DNA from: Cyclostephanos tholiformis
Lineage: Eukaryota > Bacillariophyta > Thalassiosirophyceae > Thalassiosirales > Thalassiosiraceae
DNA length: 11,017 nucleotides
Assembly: GCA_036939975.1 (NCBI GenBank)
Contig: JALLPB010000789.1
Coordinates: forward strand, 1-11,017
Direction: 5' to 3'
Positions 1 to 8,440 of the stretch are shown piece after piece. The notes beneath the pieces were generated by a model. The model saw only the letters and a program-made list of their open reading frames with translations, made no database searches and was not told the DNA's origin. The position numbers were made by a program, and so were the translations under genes. Position 1 is the first letter of the stretch; each line of letters starts with the position of its first letter.

Positions 1-426
1 GGACACGCATCCTAGTATTATGTACACGTAAGCGTAGTCCCATATTTGGAACTGACGCACAGAGAATTTCCAGACCATCCTACACCGCAGTAGCTACCTG
101 CGAATGACACCTCTTGTATTCATAGAGAGTACGTACGATACCCTCACACTAAAATCGTCGTCGCCGCACTAAATTTGCTGGTGTGACGGATGGACGGATC
201 AGAATTCAGCGATATTACTACGAGGTTTTACATACGCAATGGTCGCAATAGCGCCGATCAAACCGCATCCACACATATTAATCGCCACAACTAGTTTTCT
301 TCACTGGCCAATCGAAACGAGCGTCTTATCCCTTTTGATCGTCTCCCATCGCTCTCTAATAATTTATCATACCCAAGAGGAAGATCGATCCTCCATAATA
401 TACCTTTTCACCAACAGCCTATTGAC
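1..426. promoter_or_regulatory. Upstream region of fibrillarin; no gene seen
   Basis: No convincing coding frame in 426 bases. The 63-codon frame at 239-430 runs across the fibrillarin start and has a hydrophobic, non-conserved product, so it is taken as chance. The region should hold the fibrillarin promoter and 5' leader. AT-rich, TATA-like stretches are at about 357-371 (taataatttatcat region) and 393-404 (cataatatacct). The left end could also contain the tail of an upstream gene, but nothing shows this. Confidence 0.45.
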
Positions 427-1708
427 ATGAGTGGCCGAGGATTCGGAGGCGGACGAGGAGGTGGCGGCCGATCGCCCGGGAGGGGAGGAGGAGGAAGGGA
501 TGGAGGACGAGGACGGTCCCCTGGGGGCAGGTACGGTTCCTTTGCACTGCACATTTGATTTGTGTCAACCGCGCAAGATGGAACATTGATTGCCACATCC
601 ACTTTCGTGACTCAAACCCCATCATTTTTTGTTTGGCTATCGTCGTCGGCGACAGAGGCGGCTTCGGGGGCGGTGGCCGTGGCGGAGGTCGGGATGGCGG
701 TCGGGGAGGCGGCAGGGGGGGGAGGGGCGGCAGGGGGGGGGGGCTGGCGGTCGCGGGGGCGGTCGGGGGGGTGGTCGTGGTGGCGGCAGGGGGGGTGGCA
801 TGAAGGGAGGCGCGAAGGTCGTTATCGAACCGCACAGGCACGAGGGCGTATTCATCGCACGCGGGAAGGAGGACGCGTTGGTCACGTTGAACAGCACCCC
901 GGGCGTGTCGGTATACGGCGAGAAGAGGATTAGCGTCGAGAGTCCGCCGGGTCCGGACGGGGTTTCCGTCAAGGTGGAGTACAGGGTGTGGAATCCCTTC
1001 CGATCCAAGCGTGAGTCCCCCCCACCCCCCTTTAACCCTTGTCAATCGATCTCACGATGATACCGGTTTTTGTCTTGTGTGTGCTGTCGAGAAGAATGGT
1101 TCTCTCGTTGCCTATTGAATCCCTCTCACGGAAATTCAAACTCACTCATCCGTTTCTTCTCAGTCGCCGCCGCCATCTTGGGCGGAGTCGACAACATCTG
1201 GATCAAGCCTGGTTCCAAGGTCCTTTACCTCGGCGCCGCGGCTGGGACGTCCGTCTCTCACGTTTCCGACATCGTCGGCCCGAAGGGCAACGTCTACGCC
1301 GTCGAATTCTCTCACCGTCCCGGACGCGACCTGCTCAACGTCGCGAAGTCCAGGACTAACGTCATCCCCATCATCGAGGACGCGCGACATCCACTGAAGT
1401 ACCGCATGCTCGTGGGTATGGTAGACTGCGTCTTCGCCGACATCGCACAGCCTGATCAGGCGCGCATCGTGGCGCTGAACTCGCATTACTTCCTTAAGAA
1501 CGGCGGGCACACCGTGATCGCGATCAAGGCGAGCTGTATCGATTCGACCGCCGCGCCCGAGGCGGTGTTCCGACGGGAGGTGAGCAAGTTGCAGAGCGAG
1601 AACTTTAAACCACTGGAACAACTGACGTTGGAGCCCTACGAGAGGGATCACTGCGTGCTGATTGCTCAGTATAGGCCGAGTAAGAAGAAGAAGAGCTCGG
1701 ATGAGTAG
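427..1708 (+). CDS. FBL: Fibrillarin, rRNA 2'-O-methyltransferase of C/D-box snoRNPs (3 exons, frame break in exon 2)
   Basis: Model: exons 427-530, 656-1010, 1164-1708, with introns of 125 and 153 bases, both GT-AG. The protein begins [14 protein letters not shown], a Gly/Arg-rich (GAR) tail. After it comes the conserved start of the core ([20 protein letters not shown]), then [19 protein letters not shown] restored exactly by splicing across intron 2 (C|TC). The S-adenosylmethionine loop is [13 protein letters not shown]. The expected catalytic-tetrad segments are present: [14 protein letters not shown] and YERDHC. The C-terminus is Lys-rich (KKKKSSDE). Fibrillarin uses SAM to methylate ribose 2'-OH of pre-rRNA in the nucleolus, guided by box C/D snoRNAs. 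The frame changes inside the G11 run at 733-743: RGG repeats upstream are in one frame and RGG repeats plus the core are in another. One extra G (or two fewer) restores an uninterrupted protein of about 334 residues, close to the human length. A sequencing or slippage error is likeliest. Family call near certain; GAR structure less so. Confidence 0.96.
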
Positions 1709-2018
1709 AATGGTTTTGAAGTTGGCGGATAGAAGCATGCATAAACATATAAAGAGTTACACATATTAAGCTTAAAATTTCTCGCCATGAGAGAATAGCA
1801 ATCTCCGGCTCGTTTTCTTTTAATATCAGAAATCAGCGTTGTCTTGCACCACATCCTAGAAGTGATATTTAAGGATAGATAGTCGATGACATCATCGTGC
1901 TTGTTTTTCTTTAATGGAGATCTCTTACTCCCCAGGTCATATCTCTGCATCAACGCACAACTGTGTCCACAGCAGCCTTATCGTGAGATAATCACGCATA
2001 ATTGAAACTAATTCAAAT
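1709..2018. other. Convergent 3' region between fibrillarin and chromodomain gene
   Basis: 310 bases holding the 3' ends of both genes and nothing that codes. Base composition drops to AT-rich just after the fibrillarin stop. No exact AATAAA is seen downstream of the fibrillarin stop; cataaacatataaag at 1739-1753 is a loose alternative. A short inverted repeat (CGATGA-CA-TCATCG) lies near 1883-1896. Confidence 0.5.
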
Positions 2019-3387
2019 TCAAACCTGTTGCAAATGGTACTGCTGAAACATGTACAACTTCTTCAACGGATGACTCAATAGCCATCCGTTTCCGTGATCC
2101 TTCCCCCACTTCTCCTCGCATTCTCGCCCGATGTCCATCAATTTCAGAATGTCATCCGCGGGGCCGACCTTGACCCCCTCGAGGAAGTAACATCCCTCCG
2201 GCCAGCCGTAGGCGTGCGATTCGTAACGAATACCCTCCCCCGATGCGAGTTTGGTAATTTGTCGTAACACGTTACGGCGATTCTGATCCGAGATGGTATC
2301 AACTTGCGTCAGATAATCCTGGGCGTAATGCGCATACGGGAGAGTGAGAGAGAGGACAAGTGCGAAGTACAAATTGATCGAGATAGGATCGAATCATCAC
2401 ATTGAACTGAGGATTTTATCAACACGATTATTAGGCCCTCACCTCGAATTTACCCAAAAAATCACCCCCCATCTTTGTTTCCAGAACCGCCCTCTCGTCC
2501 TCGGTCAAAGGCGAGGTAGAAATGTCCATGGGGATGTCGCACTTGAAGCTGTTCGACCTCGTCGTCTTCTTCGTTTTCTGTTTTACCTTCTTGAAAAGAA
2601 TGGCGACGTCGTCGTCCATAGTGGGCTCGTACCGTTCGGGCTCGAGTTTCAATCGCCGCGACGAACGGGTGGGCGACGGGGTGACGGCGGAGGCGCAAGC
2701 ACGACTTGGTCTCCGCTTATTCGGGGTGGTCGGTCGCTGCCCCCCCCCCCCGGTACGACGGACGGCGGCACCGAGCTTCTTCTTGATATCGAAAAGGCCG
2801 AGGCTCGCTAGTCGCTCCTCGTTGCGCTTGATTCTGTCCAGGCGGGCCTGCTCGTAGGGGGAGAGTCGGTGACCACCCGAACCGTCGTCGGTAATGCGAG
2901 GCACTTTCTTTTTGATAGATTTCTCATCCACGATAATAGTATCCCTTGCGCTTAACATTGCGACATTCCCCGAATGTCCATTTTCATTGCTGTCAAAGTT
3001 TGATTCTTCGGGCCTTTGTCGTTTCGTGAAACGTTCAGCTTCTTCCACTGCAATAGAATTAGTTACATTGAAAGGGGACTCAAATGATATATGTCGTCCT
3101 TCGCAATGATAAAACGCTCTAGATGCAAATGAAACAATTACGGACTCACGGGCAGCATCGCTTAGGTTGGCAGCAGGCTCCCACGTATTGTGTTCCTCGG
3201 AAAAACCCTTCCAACGGATCAGATATTCCACACCACCACGATGGAAGCGGCGACCAATGACAGCTTCCACCTCGAAGAAGGAATCATCCGTAGCCGCGGC
3301 GAGCTTAACCTCGACTGCGGGTGCAACGTTCGACCGAGAGCGCTTCCCGTCTTGTTTCCGCGTCACGTTTTTCAAGTCGGACGCCAT
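2019..3387 (-). CDS. HP1-like chromodomain protein with uncharacterised C-terminal domain (3 exons)
   Basis: Model on the minus strand: exons 3387-3150, 3047-2443 and 2318-2019, giving 380 residues. The N-terminal chromodomain (about residues 38-85) reads FFEVEAVIGRRFHRGGVEYL, then IRWKGFSEEHNTWEPAANL. The methyl-lysine aromatic cage is present as F38, W59 and F62, spaced as in HP1. Intron 1 (3149-3048, GTGAGT...TTGCAG) has no stop in frame, so it could be read through. Removing it gives NLSDAALEEAERF, a far better chromodomain end helix. The middle is basic and Ser/Pro-rich, with KRRPS and a Gly4 coded by a C12 run. Intron 2 (2442-2319, GTGAGG...CCCAG, pyrimidine-rich) joins GKFE to DYLTQVDTI. 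The downstream frame lacks its own ATG, which supports the join. The C-terminal ~120 residues (GIRYESHAYGWPEGCYFLEG and on) look folded but match no chromoshadow domain I know. Likely role: nuclear reader of methylated histone H3. Product confidence high, exon 3 fairly high. Confidence 0.88.
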
Positions 3388-3751
3388 TTTTCAGAATGAT
3401 CCGCAAAAGGGTCGGATGACAGCACAAATGATGGATGCACCTATTTAGTGGCTTATGCGGAATCAGAGCTTCCGTCTCAGGTCGGACAAATAAAGTATTT
3501 GGCTTAGCTCTATGCATTGGTGCGTTATTGGATATTTTTTTCAGATGCATGTGAGAAATTTGCCGCCCAACACCAAAAAAAATAGTGTGCACTAAGTGAA
3601 CTCACTTTCCTATGTAGGAATCCAATTGCCGTCACGTCCACAATTTCCCGCTATTTTCTACATGCCCTGCATGGATGGATCATCCCAAATAATGAAATCT
3701 TGACATCGAACGGCAATCGTAGTGATAGTAACATTAAAAACATATCAAACC
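3388..3751. promoter_or_regulatory. Divergent promoter region, chromodomain gene / small membrane protein gene
   Basis: 364 bases between two divergent start codons (3387 on - and 3752 on +). No supported coding. It must carry the promoters of both genes. I see no classical TATA box at a suitable distance on either side. Confidence 0.5.
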
Positions 3752-4460
3752 ATGAATTCCTCGTCAACGAAGCCGCGGCTGATCCATGAGTACGTATCGT
3801 CATGAACGTTTGTGTGTGTGTGGGGGGTCGTGTCTTCTCGGCGCCGTCCATCCCATCAAGAGGAACAGTCGCCGAAGCCTCTACGGATGTTATTATTCCC
3901 GCTCTCCGCCCAATCTCTCATCTCCTTCTTTCTAAATAAATGCGCGGCACAGATCTCTGCACAGTATTTCCCAACTCATCCGATTCCTTGCAATTGGAGT
4001 TGTCAGCCAGGTATTATTCATGATGGGATACAATTTCTCGGCGTTGACGTTTGAACCGCTGGGATATTCGCCGTCCACAATTTACGCGGCGTTTTATACC
4101 CTCTACATCCCAGTCGGACACCTGCTCCAATGCCTATTCGTCATAGGATGGCCAGAGAAGTATCTACCGTCGCTGATGTCGAATGCCCCGATTGGATTGT
4201 CCGCCATGGCTATAGGCACTGCACTGACCGGATTCTTATCCAGGGTGGGCTTCGACAGTGCGGCCGAAGATTGGATCAGATCGTCGATATTTGGCACGGA
4301 ACGACGTGGTCATATGGAGAAAGACGGGGAGTTTTACTCCAGTCTTATAGTTATGACCGCGACTGGAGTTTGGTGTTACGTGATGAGCTTATATGTCAAT
4401 GCTGTCCCCGCACCCGTGGCGAAAGCTACGGCCGAAAAAGATCCTGCAAAAGAGTTGTAG
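3752..4460 (+). CDS. Small multi-pass membrane protein, possibly GtrA-like (2 exons)
   Basis: Model: exon 1 3752-3789 (MNSSSTKPRLIH plus two bases), intron 3790-3952 (GTACGT donor; TCTAAAT branch-like sequence and pyrimidines before CAG), exon 2 3953-4460; 181 residues. The ATG at 4020 is inside the reading frame, and starting there would cut the first hydrophobic segment in half. The frame is open upstream through LIRFLAIGVVSQVLFMMGY, so I chose the spliced start. Four hydrophobic segments are visible, roughly at residues 20-40, 55-80, 88-110 and 145-168, with a charged loop (FGTERRGHMEKDGEFYSS) before the last and a short Ala/Lys-rich cytosolic-looking tail. The size, four helices and the RFLAIGVV start recall the GtrA family of small membrane proteins linked to glycosyl-lipid transfer, but no diagnostic motif is seen, so this is only a suggestion. 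The gene is divergent from the chromodomain gene and convergent with the PDZ gene. Confidence 0.72.
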
Positions 4461-4732
4461 ATTTTATTTTGAAATCATTTAAGTTTACAAATGGCATGTA
4501 ACTGGGCTGGGCTGGGCCGGGCTGGAGAAATTAACAAAATTTGGTAAATATTATTTGGTATGCGGAATATTGGACACTTGAGTATGCCTGAGATTAACAC
4601 ATATTTCTATTGTACAAACGACGAATCGTGTAGCACGAAGGTAGCGGGTTGATCTAGAGAGAGGTATTATGTCCCTTCACGCCATAACTAGTACATAATG
4701 CCATGTTTAAGAAACCTCTTTTTGACGAAAGA
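4461..4732. other. Convergent 3' region, small membrane protein gene / PDZ gene
   Basis: 272 bases with no coding frame. It contains a four-tract G-quadruplex motif at 4504-4521, listed separately, and otherwise plain AT-rich sequence expected of 3' untranslated regions. Confidence 0.5.
4504..4521 (+). other. G-quadruplex motif in 3' untranslated region
   Basis: Four GGG tracts separated by two-base loops (CT, CT, CC): GGGCTGGGCTGGGCCGGG. This meets the standard G3N1-7 quadruplex rule with very short loops, which favour a stable parallel fold. It starts 44 bases after the stop of the + strand gene, so it would be in that mRNA sense strand as RNA. Folding is inferred. Confidence 0.7.
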
Positions 4733-6149
4733 CTAAAGTTCCAATGGCCGTCTAGCAAAAGTTATCTTTCTCACCCTATCCATCCTCCTCACCATCTTAT
4801 TTGTTACGTCAGCAGCGCTCATACAGCTCATATCCTCGTCGTCGATGGCAAGAATGATGTCATTGGGCTGCAACATTTTCTCGAGCGGTGATCCCTTCCG
4901 CACCTTGTGCACTACCGGCTGACCATTCAATACATCAATAGCCACTCCAATCTTTCCAGGTGGAGCAAAGACATGTTGCCTTGGTAGCGTTCGAAGTTCC
5001 TCAGTATAGGACATGGGTGCGGCTACAGCTGCTGGTGCTGGAAATATTGTACGGTGGGCTGCTAACCCGGGCCATACAGAGGAGAGAGCAATGTCAGCAT
5101 CGGTCGAATTAGTAATGTATGGATTGTCCATACCGAATAGAACTTCTTCCTCGTTTCGATCCTCACGTTTGAGATCCTCTATATTGTTCCTATAAATAAT
5201 CGTGTTGTATCCGTACGTATCACTTAATGGGTGAGACGAATAGTCATCGACAGCTGCCGACGACGAGTTTTTTGAGAACGAATTCAAAGATCCCATCTCT
5301 TTCGATCTCCATCTAGCTGCTTTTAGTTCCTTCTCTTTCCTGAAAATAAATTAACCCCGTTGAGTGTTAGTTAGTTAATGTACCGAGAAAACTGCTCACA
5401 CAATATTTTGAGGGGACCTACCGGTGGAACTTGACCGCAGCAAATGAGAGCACGATGAACAACGTCCCACCCACCACGATGGCAATAATTGAAGCAACCT
5501 TTTTAGAATTGTCTACCGAGGTTTGCTTTTCAATCGCAACATGACTTCCTTTTTGTCCACTATTTTCTTCCACTCTTTCGGGCTCTTCCAAGACAATACT
5601 TCTCACATACATGAAGTACGAATCACCCGTCTTATCTTGCAGGTGTTTCAACAAGTGACTTTGAAATTTGTCACACACGTGTACCAGCATTTTACGAAAC
5701 GTCGCACTAGATATTGTGTCCATTTGATATTCGCTTGTGTATTCGGCACTGATCACCATAGAAAATGATACTATTGTTTCTCCATCATCTTTTACTTGGT
5801 TCTCCACGCTCGACCCTTCGACATACTGACCATTTTGCAGTATATGATCGTCAAAAATATTCGCCCCAATTATCCTGAGATCATAAACTTGCTGTTCCAT
5901 AAATACCTTCGTGAGAAAGTCGGCCAGTGATGCGGAGAAGATGGATTTACGCGCTGAGTCAAATTGAAGCACTGACCATGACAATGATTCTGAGTTGTAT
6001 GTGACCTTTGCTGATACGGTAGTGGATAGGAAGGGCGTTTTGCTGTTTTGTGCATGTGGCTCTTGAACCGCTTCGTTGTAAAATACAGCATTTTGGGCCT
6101 GAATTATTTGAAGGAGGGACAAGAGAGCTAGCGTCAGTGTCTTCATCAT
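4733..6149 (-). CDS. Type I transmembrane protein with cytoplasmic PDZ domain (2 exons)
   Basis: Model on the minus strand: exon 1 6149-5422, intron 5421-5340 (82 bases, GTAGGT...TTTTCAG), exon 2 5339-4733; 444 residues. The join is in phase (CG|G) and replaces an in-frame stop right after the donor. Residues 1-19 form a signal peptide (MMKTLTLALLSLLQIIQAQ). A lumenal or extracellular region of about 195 residues follows, with a single Cys and no N-X-S/T glycosylation site that I can see. Residues 218-239 form one membrane helix (VASIIAIVVGGTLFIVLSF and on), followed by a basic stop-transfer segment (KFHRKEKELKAARWRSKE). An acidic, Ser-rich linker contains DNPYI. A PDZ domain lies at about 363-441, with the carboxylate-binding loop in GKIGVAIDVL and the core LQPNDIILAIDDEDM. 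PDZ domains bind C-terminal or internal peptides, so it may act as a membrane-anchored scaffold or receptor. The lumenal domain is not recognised. Two tandem Met codons at 6149 and 6144-6146 make the start slightly ambiguous. Confidence 0.87.
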
Positions 6150-6719
6150 TTCGACTTATATGATCATCTAAATCCGTAGATTCTGGTTCGATCTTGGGAT
6201 GTTGCCGATTGCCAAGGATGTTAGAGCTCAAAATCCTTATCTTGGCTTCAAGAGGTGTGGTCGCCTGTTCTTCTTCGTGCAGCCACTTTCACTTGAGCAC
6301 AAGACTTAGCAAAAACTAGCTTGACTTGAAACCAGCGGAGGAGCTCGGGAGGGAGGTACAAAGAGTCCTCGTAGTCTCTATTCAGCGCAAGAAGGGCCTT
6401 CTCTTTCCTCTCCCCCCCCCATTCCACAAATAGAATATTTTATTTGCAAAATTTATTTGGTCTCCGATCCGTTGGATATTTAATTTCAATATGTATTTAA
6501 TTCCGTCGTAAGAAGAAAAGCAGAATTTATTAACTACCTACTTACTTTTTTAAAGAACGAAGAAAACCAGTCTCTCATGATTTCATGTGTGGCCGAAAAA
6601 GCGAGTCAGTGACATGAAAAATGAGTGTATCATTTTCAAAGTTTACTTTATTTAATTTCTGACCACAAGATAATCTTCTCCGAAGGGGAGGATTTCTGCC
6701 GACAAAACACCCCAATAAA
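6150..6719. promoter_or_regulatory. Divergent promoter region, PDZ gene / unrecognised disordered protein gene
   Basis: 570 bases between divergent starts at 6149 (-) and 6720 (+), with no supported coding. It includes a C9 run (6412-6420) followed by an AT-rich stretch (about 6421-6540). A TTTATTTAATTT element near 6648-6659 is about 60-70 bases before the 6720 start. Long leaders or distal elements are possible at this size. Confidence 0.5.
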
Positions 6720-7850
6720 ATGGTGCAAAACGACGACAACTCCTACATTCACGCATTGCATCGATCTCCTGAAGATGACTGCCATCTGTTATCACCGTCA
6801 GACGAATTAGCCGACGAGCAGGATGTCGACGCACACAATTTTCTGGAAGACTTGTCGATATCCACCTCGATCGCGTCTGGCTGCGAATCCTCTGTCTCTG
6901 TTGCGTCCGTACGCGTTGTGCCTGCACTTTCCACATCGAGCAGGGTCGGAGGTGGAGTTGATAATATTGAGAGAAATGAATTTGCGCTCGCCGACATCGT
7001 CACGCTGGCCCACACAACTTCAGGGAACAATCTTAAATCCGATTCGGTCAAGTTGTTGGAGCATGCTGAGCCAGCATGCGAGAAGAACGCCGACGCGCTA
7101 CCACCACAATTACCGCCCCTACCAACAGCAAATACCCCTCGCCCTCCAAAAGGCTCGCTCATCAAGAAACTCAATTCATCAAAAGTCTTTAGCATGAAGA
7201 TCAGCATGGCCAAAAAGTCTCCCCCGCTAGTCAATACTAATCGCCCATCCGAGAGAGGTGAAGTCGATTCGATTATCAAATTCGAGCATTCATTGAACAA
7301 TGCACCCGGCAAGGACCTATGTGTTGATGAAACCGACGAGGATCTAAGCATTAGCACAGTAATGATGGAACGCAAGCAATCTAAATGCTCCAACGTTACA
7401 GACGACACGACCAGCAATTTGCCATCCATTGCCGATGCAAGCGTGAAGAGGGCGCCATCTTCACCGGGTAACATCCACACAGGTGGACTGATGGGGAAGT
7501 TTCTCGCATGCAGTACGATTCCCTTCCAGTGCCATGCCGACGATGTCGGAGTTGCTGCATCTTCGACCTACATGAGCCAAAGAATGGCTTCAGGAGTGCC
7601 TGTGGTGGTATTTCAAGACGACGGCGTAGACGAGATATTAAATGTGGAAGCCTACCAGGACACTGACAGTAAATATACACGCATTGGTTTCTTAGATCGG
7701 GAAATTATGGTAGAATCGCCAGTGCAAAATTTATCCAAGGAGAAAGGCACGAAAGTTACATCCAAAATCACTCTAATAACACGCATGATGCCAAGATTCG
7801 AAGTTGGGGATATCGCTCGCAGGCTGAATAGGCCACGCAATCGTGCGTAA
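6720..7850 (+). CDS. Unrecognised, largely disordered 376-residue protein
   Basis: A single open frame from ATG 6720 to TAA 7850 with no obvious intron. I do not recognise a family. The N-terminal half is acidic and Ser/Asp-rich and the C-terminus is basic (ARRLNRPRNRA), as in many regulatory or nuclear proteins. The heptad EDLSIST occurs twice, at residues 43-49 and 207-213, which suggests a short binding or phosphorylation motif. A Pro-rich stretch at about 128-144 (PPQLPPLPTANTPRPPKG) could bind SH3 or WW domains. It is followed by a Lys/Ser-rich segment (SLIKKLNSSKVFSMKISMAK). A more hydrophobic, ordered-looking part (ASGVPVVVFQDDGVDEILNV) occupies about 290-330. No signal peptide or membrane segment is visible. 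The antisense frames overlapping it are shadows. Length and even codon use support real coding. The gene is divergent from the PDZ gene across a 570-base promoter region and convergent with the transporter gene. Confidence 0.78.
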   Translation: MVQNDDNSYIHALHRSPEDDCHLLSPSDELADEQDVDAHNFLEDLSISTSIASGCESSVSVASVRVVPALSTSSRVGGGVDNIERNEFALADIVTLAHTTSGNNLKSDSVKLLEHAEPACEKNADALPPQLPPLPTANTPRPPKGSLIKKLNSSKVFSMKISMAKKSPPLVNTNRPSERGEVDSIIKFEHSLNNAPGKDLCVDETDEDLSISTVMMERKQSKCSNVTDDTTSNLPSIADASVKRAPSSPGNIHTGGLMGKFLACSTIPFQCHADDVGVAASSTYMSQRMASGVPVVVFQDDGVDEILNVEAYQDTDSKYTRIGFLDREIMVESPVQNLSKEKGTKVTSKITLITRMMPRFEVGDIARRLNRPRNRA

Positions 7851-8440
7851 AAGAACAATTGCGAAGGATTCCGTGTGGAGTCGTAGACCTTCAAAAAGAA
7901 TCTAACCATCGAACCTTGAAAATTTGAATGTAAACGTGTACAAGAACAAGAATACAACCATGTAAAGAAACTCATTTTCAAACAAATAGGCTGGTTAGCA
8001 GCCGAGGGTGATGACTGCTGCAATATTAGGAGTCAATATGATTGATGTCGGTTCGGTAAGGGATTGGAAAAGTACCCTGTACGAAACAAACAAGATGTCC
8101 ACTCAGAGACAAGCAGGAATCATCTTTAAAATTTATTCTTCATACTTTGCATGTCCAGTTCAATTGTTGCAATTTGCATTACTGCGAGTCACTTTACATA
8201 CAATACAATTCGGCCACTGTGATCAAACATCGAAAATTTATTACTCTCATTCCATCACAATCTTCGATAAGTTTCCCCCCCCTCGTCATACTCGCCACAC
8301 AATTGACCCAGATCCCCCCCCGATGTACCCCTGGGCGCTAGAGGCCGCTTTCTGATCGCCGTACAACGATTATTCCTGGCGTTGGCCAACAAACGAACAT
8401 ATTCACTTTTACGCTTTACCCTTTATCAGTCCGAAACATC
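7851..8440. other. Convergent 3' region, disordered protein gene / transporter gene
   Basis: 590 bases between two stops. The longest frame (8008-8355, +) gives a product with no recognisable feature, ends in a Pro-rich run made by C8 tracts (8275-8282, 8314-8321), and is rejected as a gene. AATAAA-type signals on the minus strand (TTTATT on +) occur at about 8130 and 8237, suitable for the transporter mRNA. Confidence 0.5.

Noticed and set aside
239..430. 63-codon frame upstream of fibrillarin
   Set aside because: Runs past the fibrillarin start codon in another frame; composition looks non-coding.
419..1045. Minus-strand Pro-rich frames opposite fibrillarin
   Set aside because: Pro runs are the complement of the Gly/Arg codons of fibrillarin; no independent support.
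1826..1896. Possible C/D-box snoRNA near the fibrillarin gene (minus strand, ATGATGT and CTGA boxes)
   Set aside because: The C box departs from consensus, no terminal stem pairs the two ends, and no clear internal C'/D' pair is seen.
2019..2372. Separate 117-residue secreted protein on the minus strand
   Set aside because: It would need a TTG start; the apparent signal-like N-terminus comes from intron pyrimidine-rich sequence. A phase-matched splice joins the frame to the chromodomain gene.
4733..5296. Stand-alone soluble PDZ protein starting at Met 5296
   Set aside because: The frame is open upstream to a good acceptor at 5340 and joins in phase to the membrane-helix exon. The basic stretch expected just after a helix is restored by the join.
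8008..8355. 115-codon plus-strand frame
   Set aside because: Lies in a convergent 3' region, has no domain or signal, and its end is shaped by C8 tracts.
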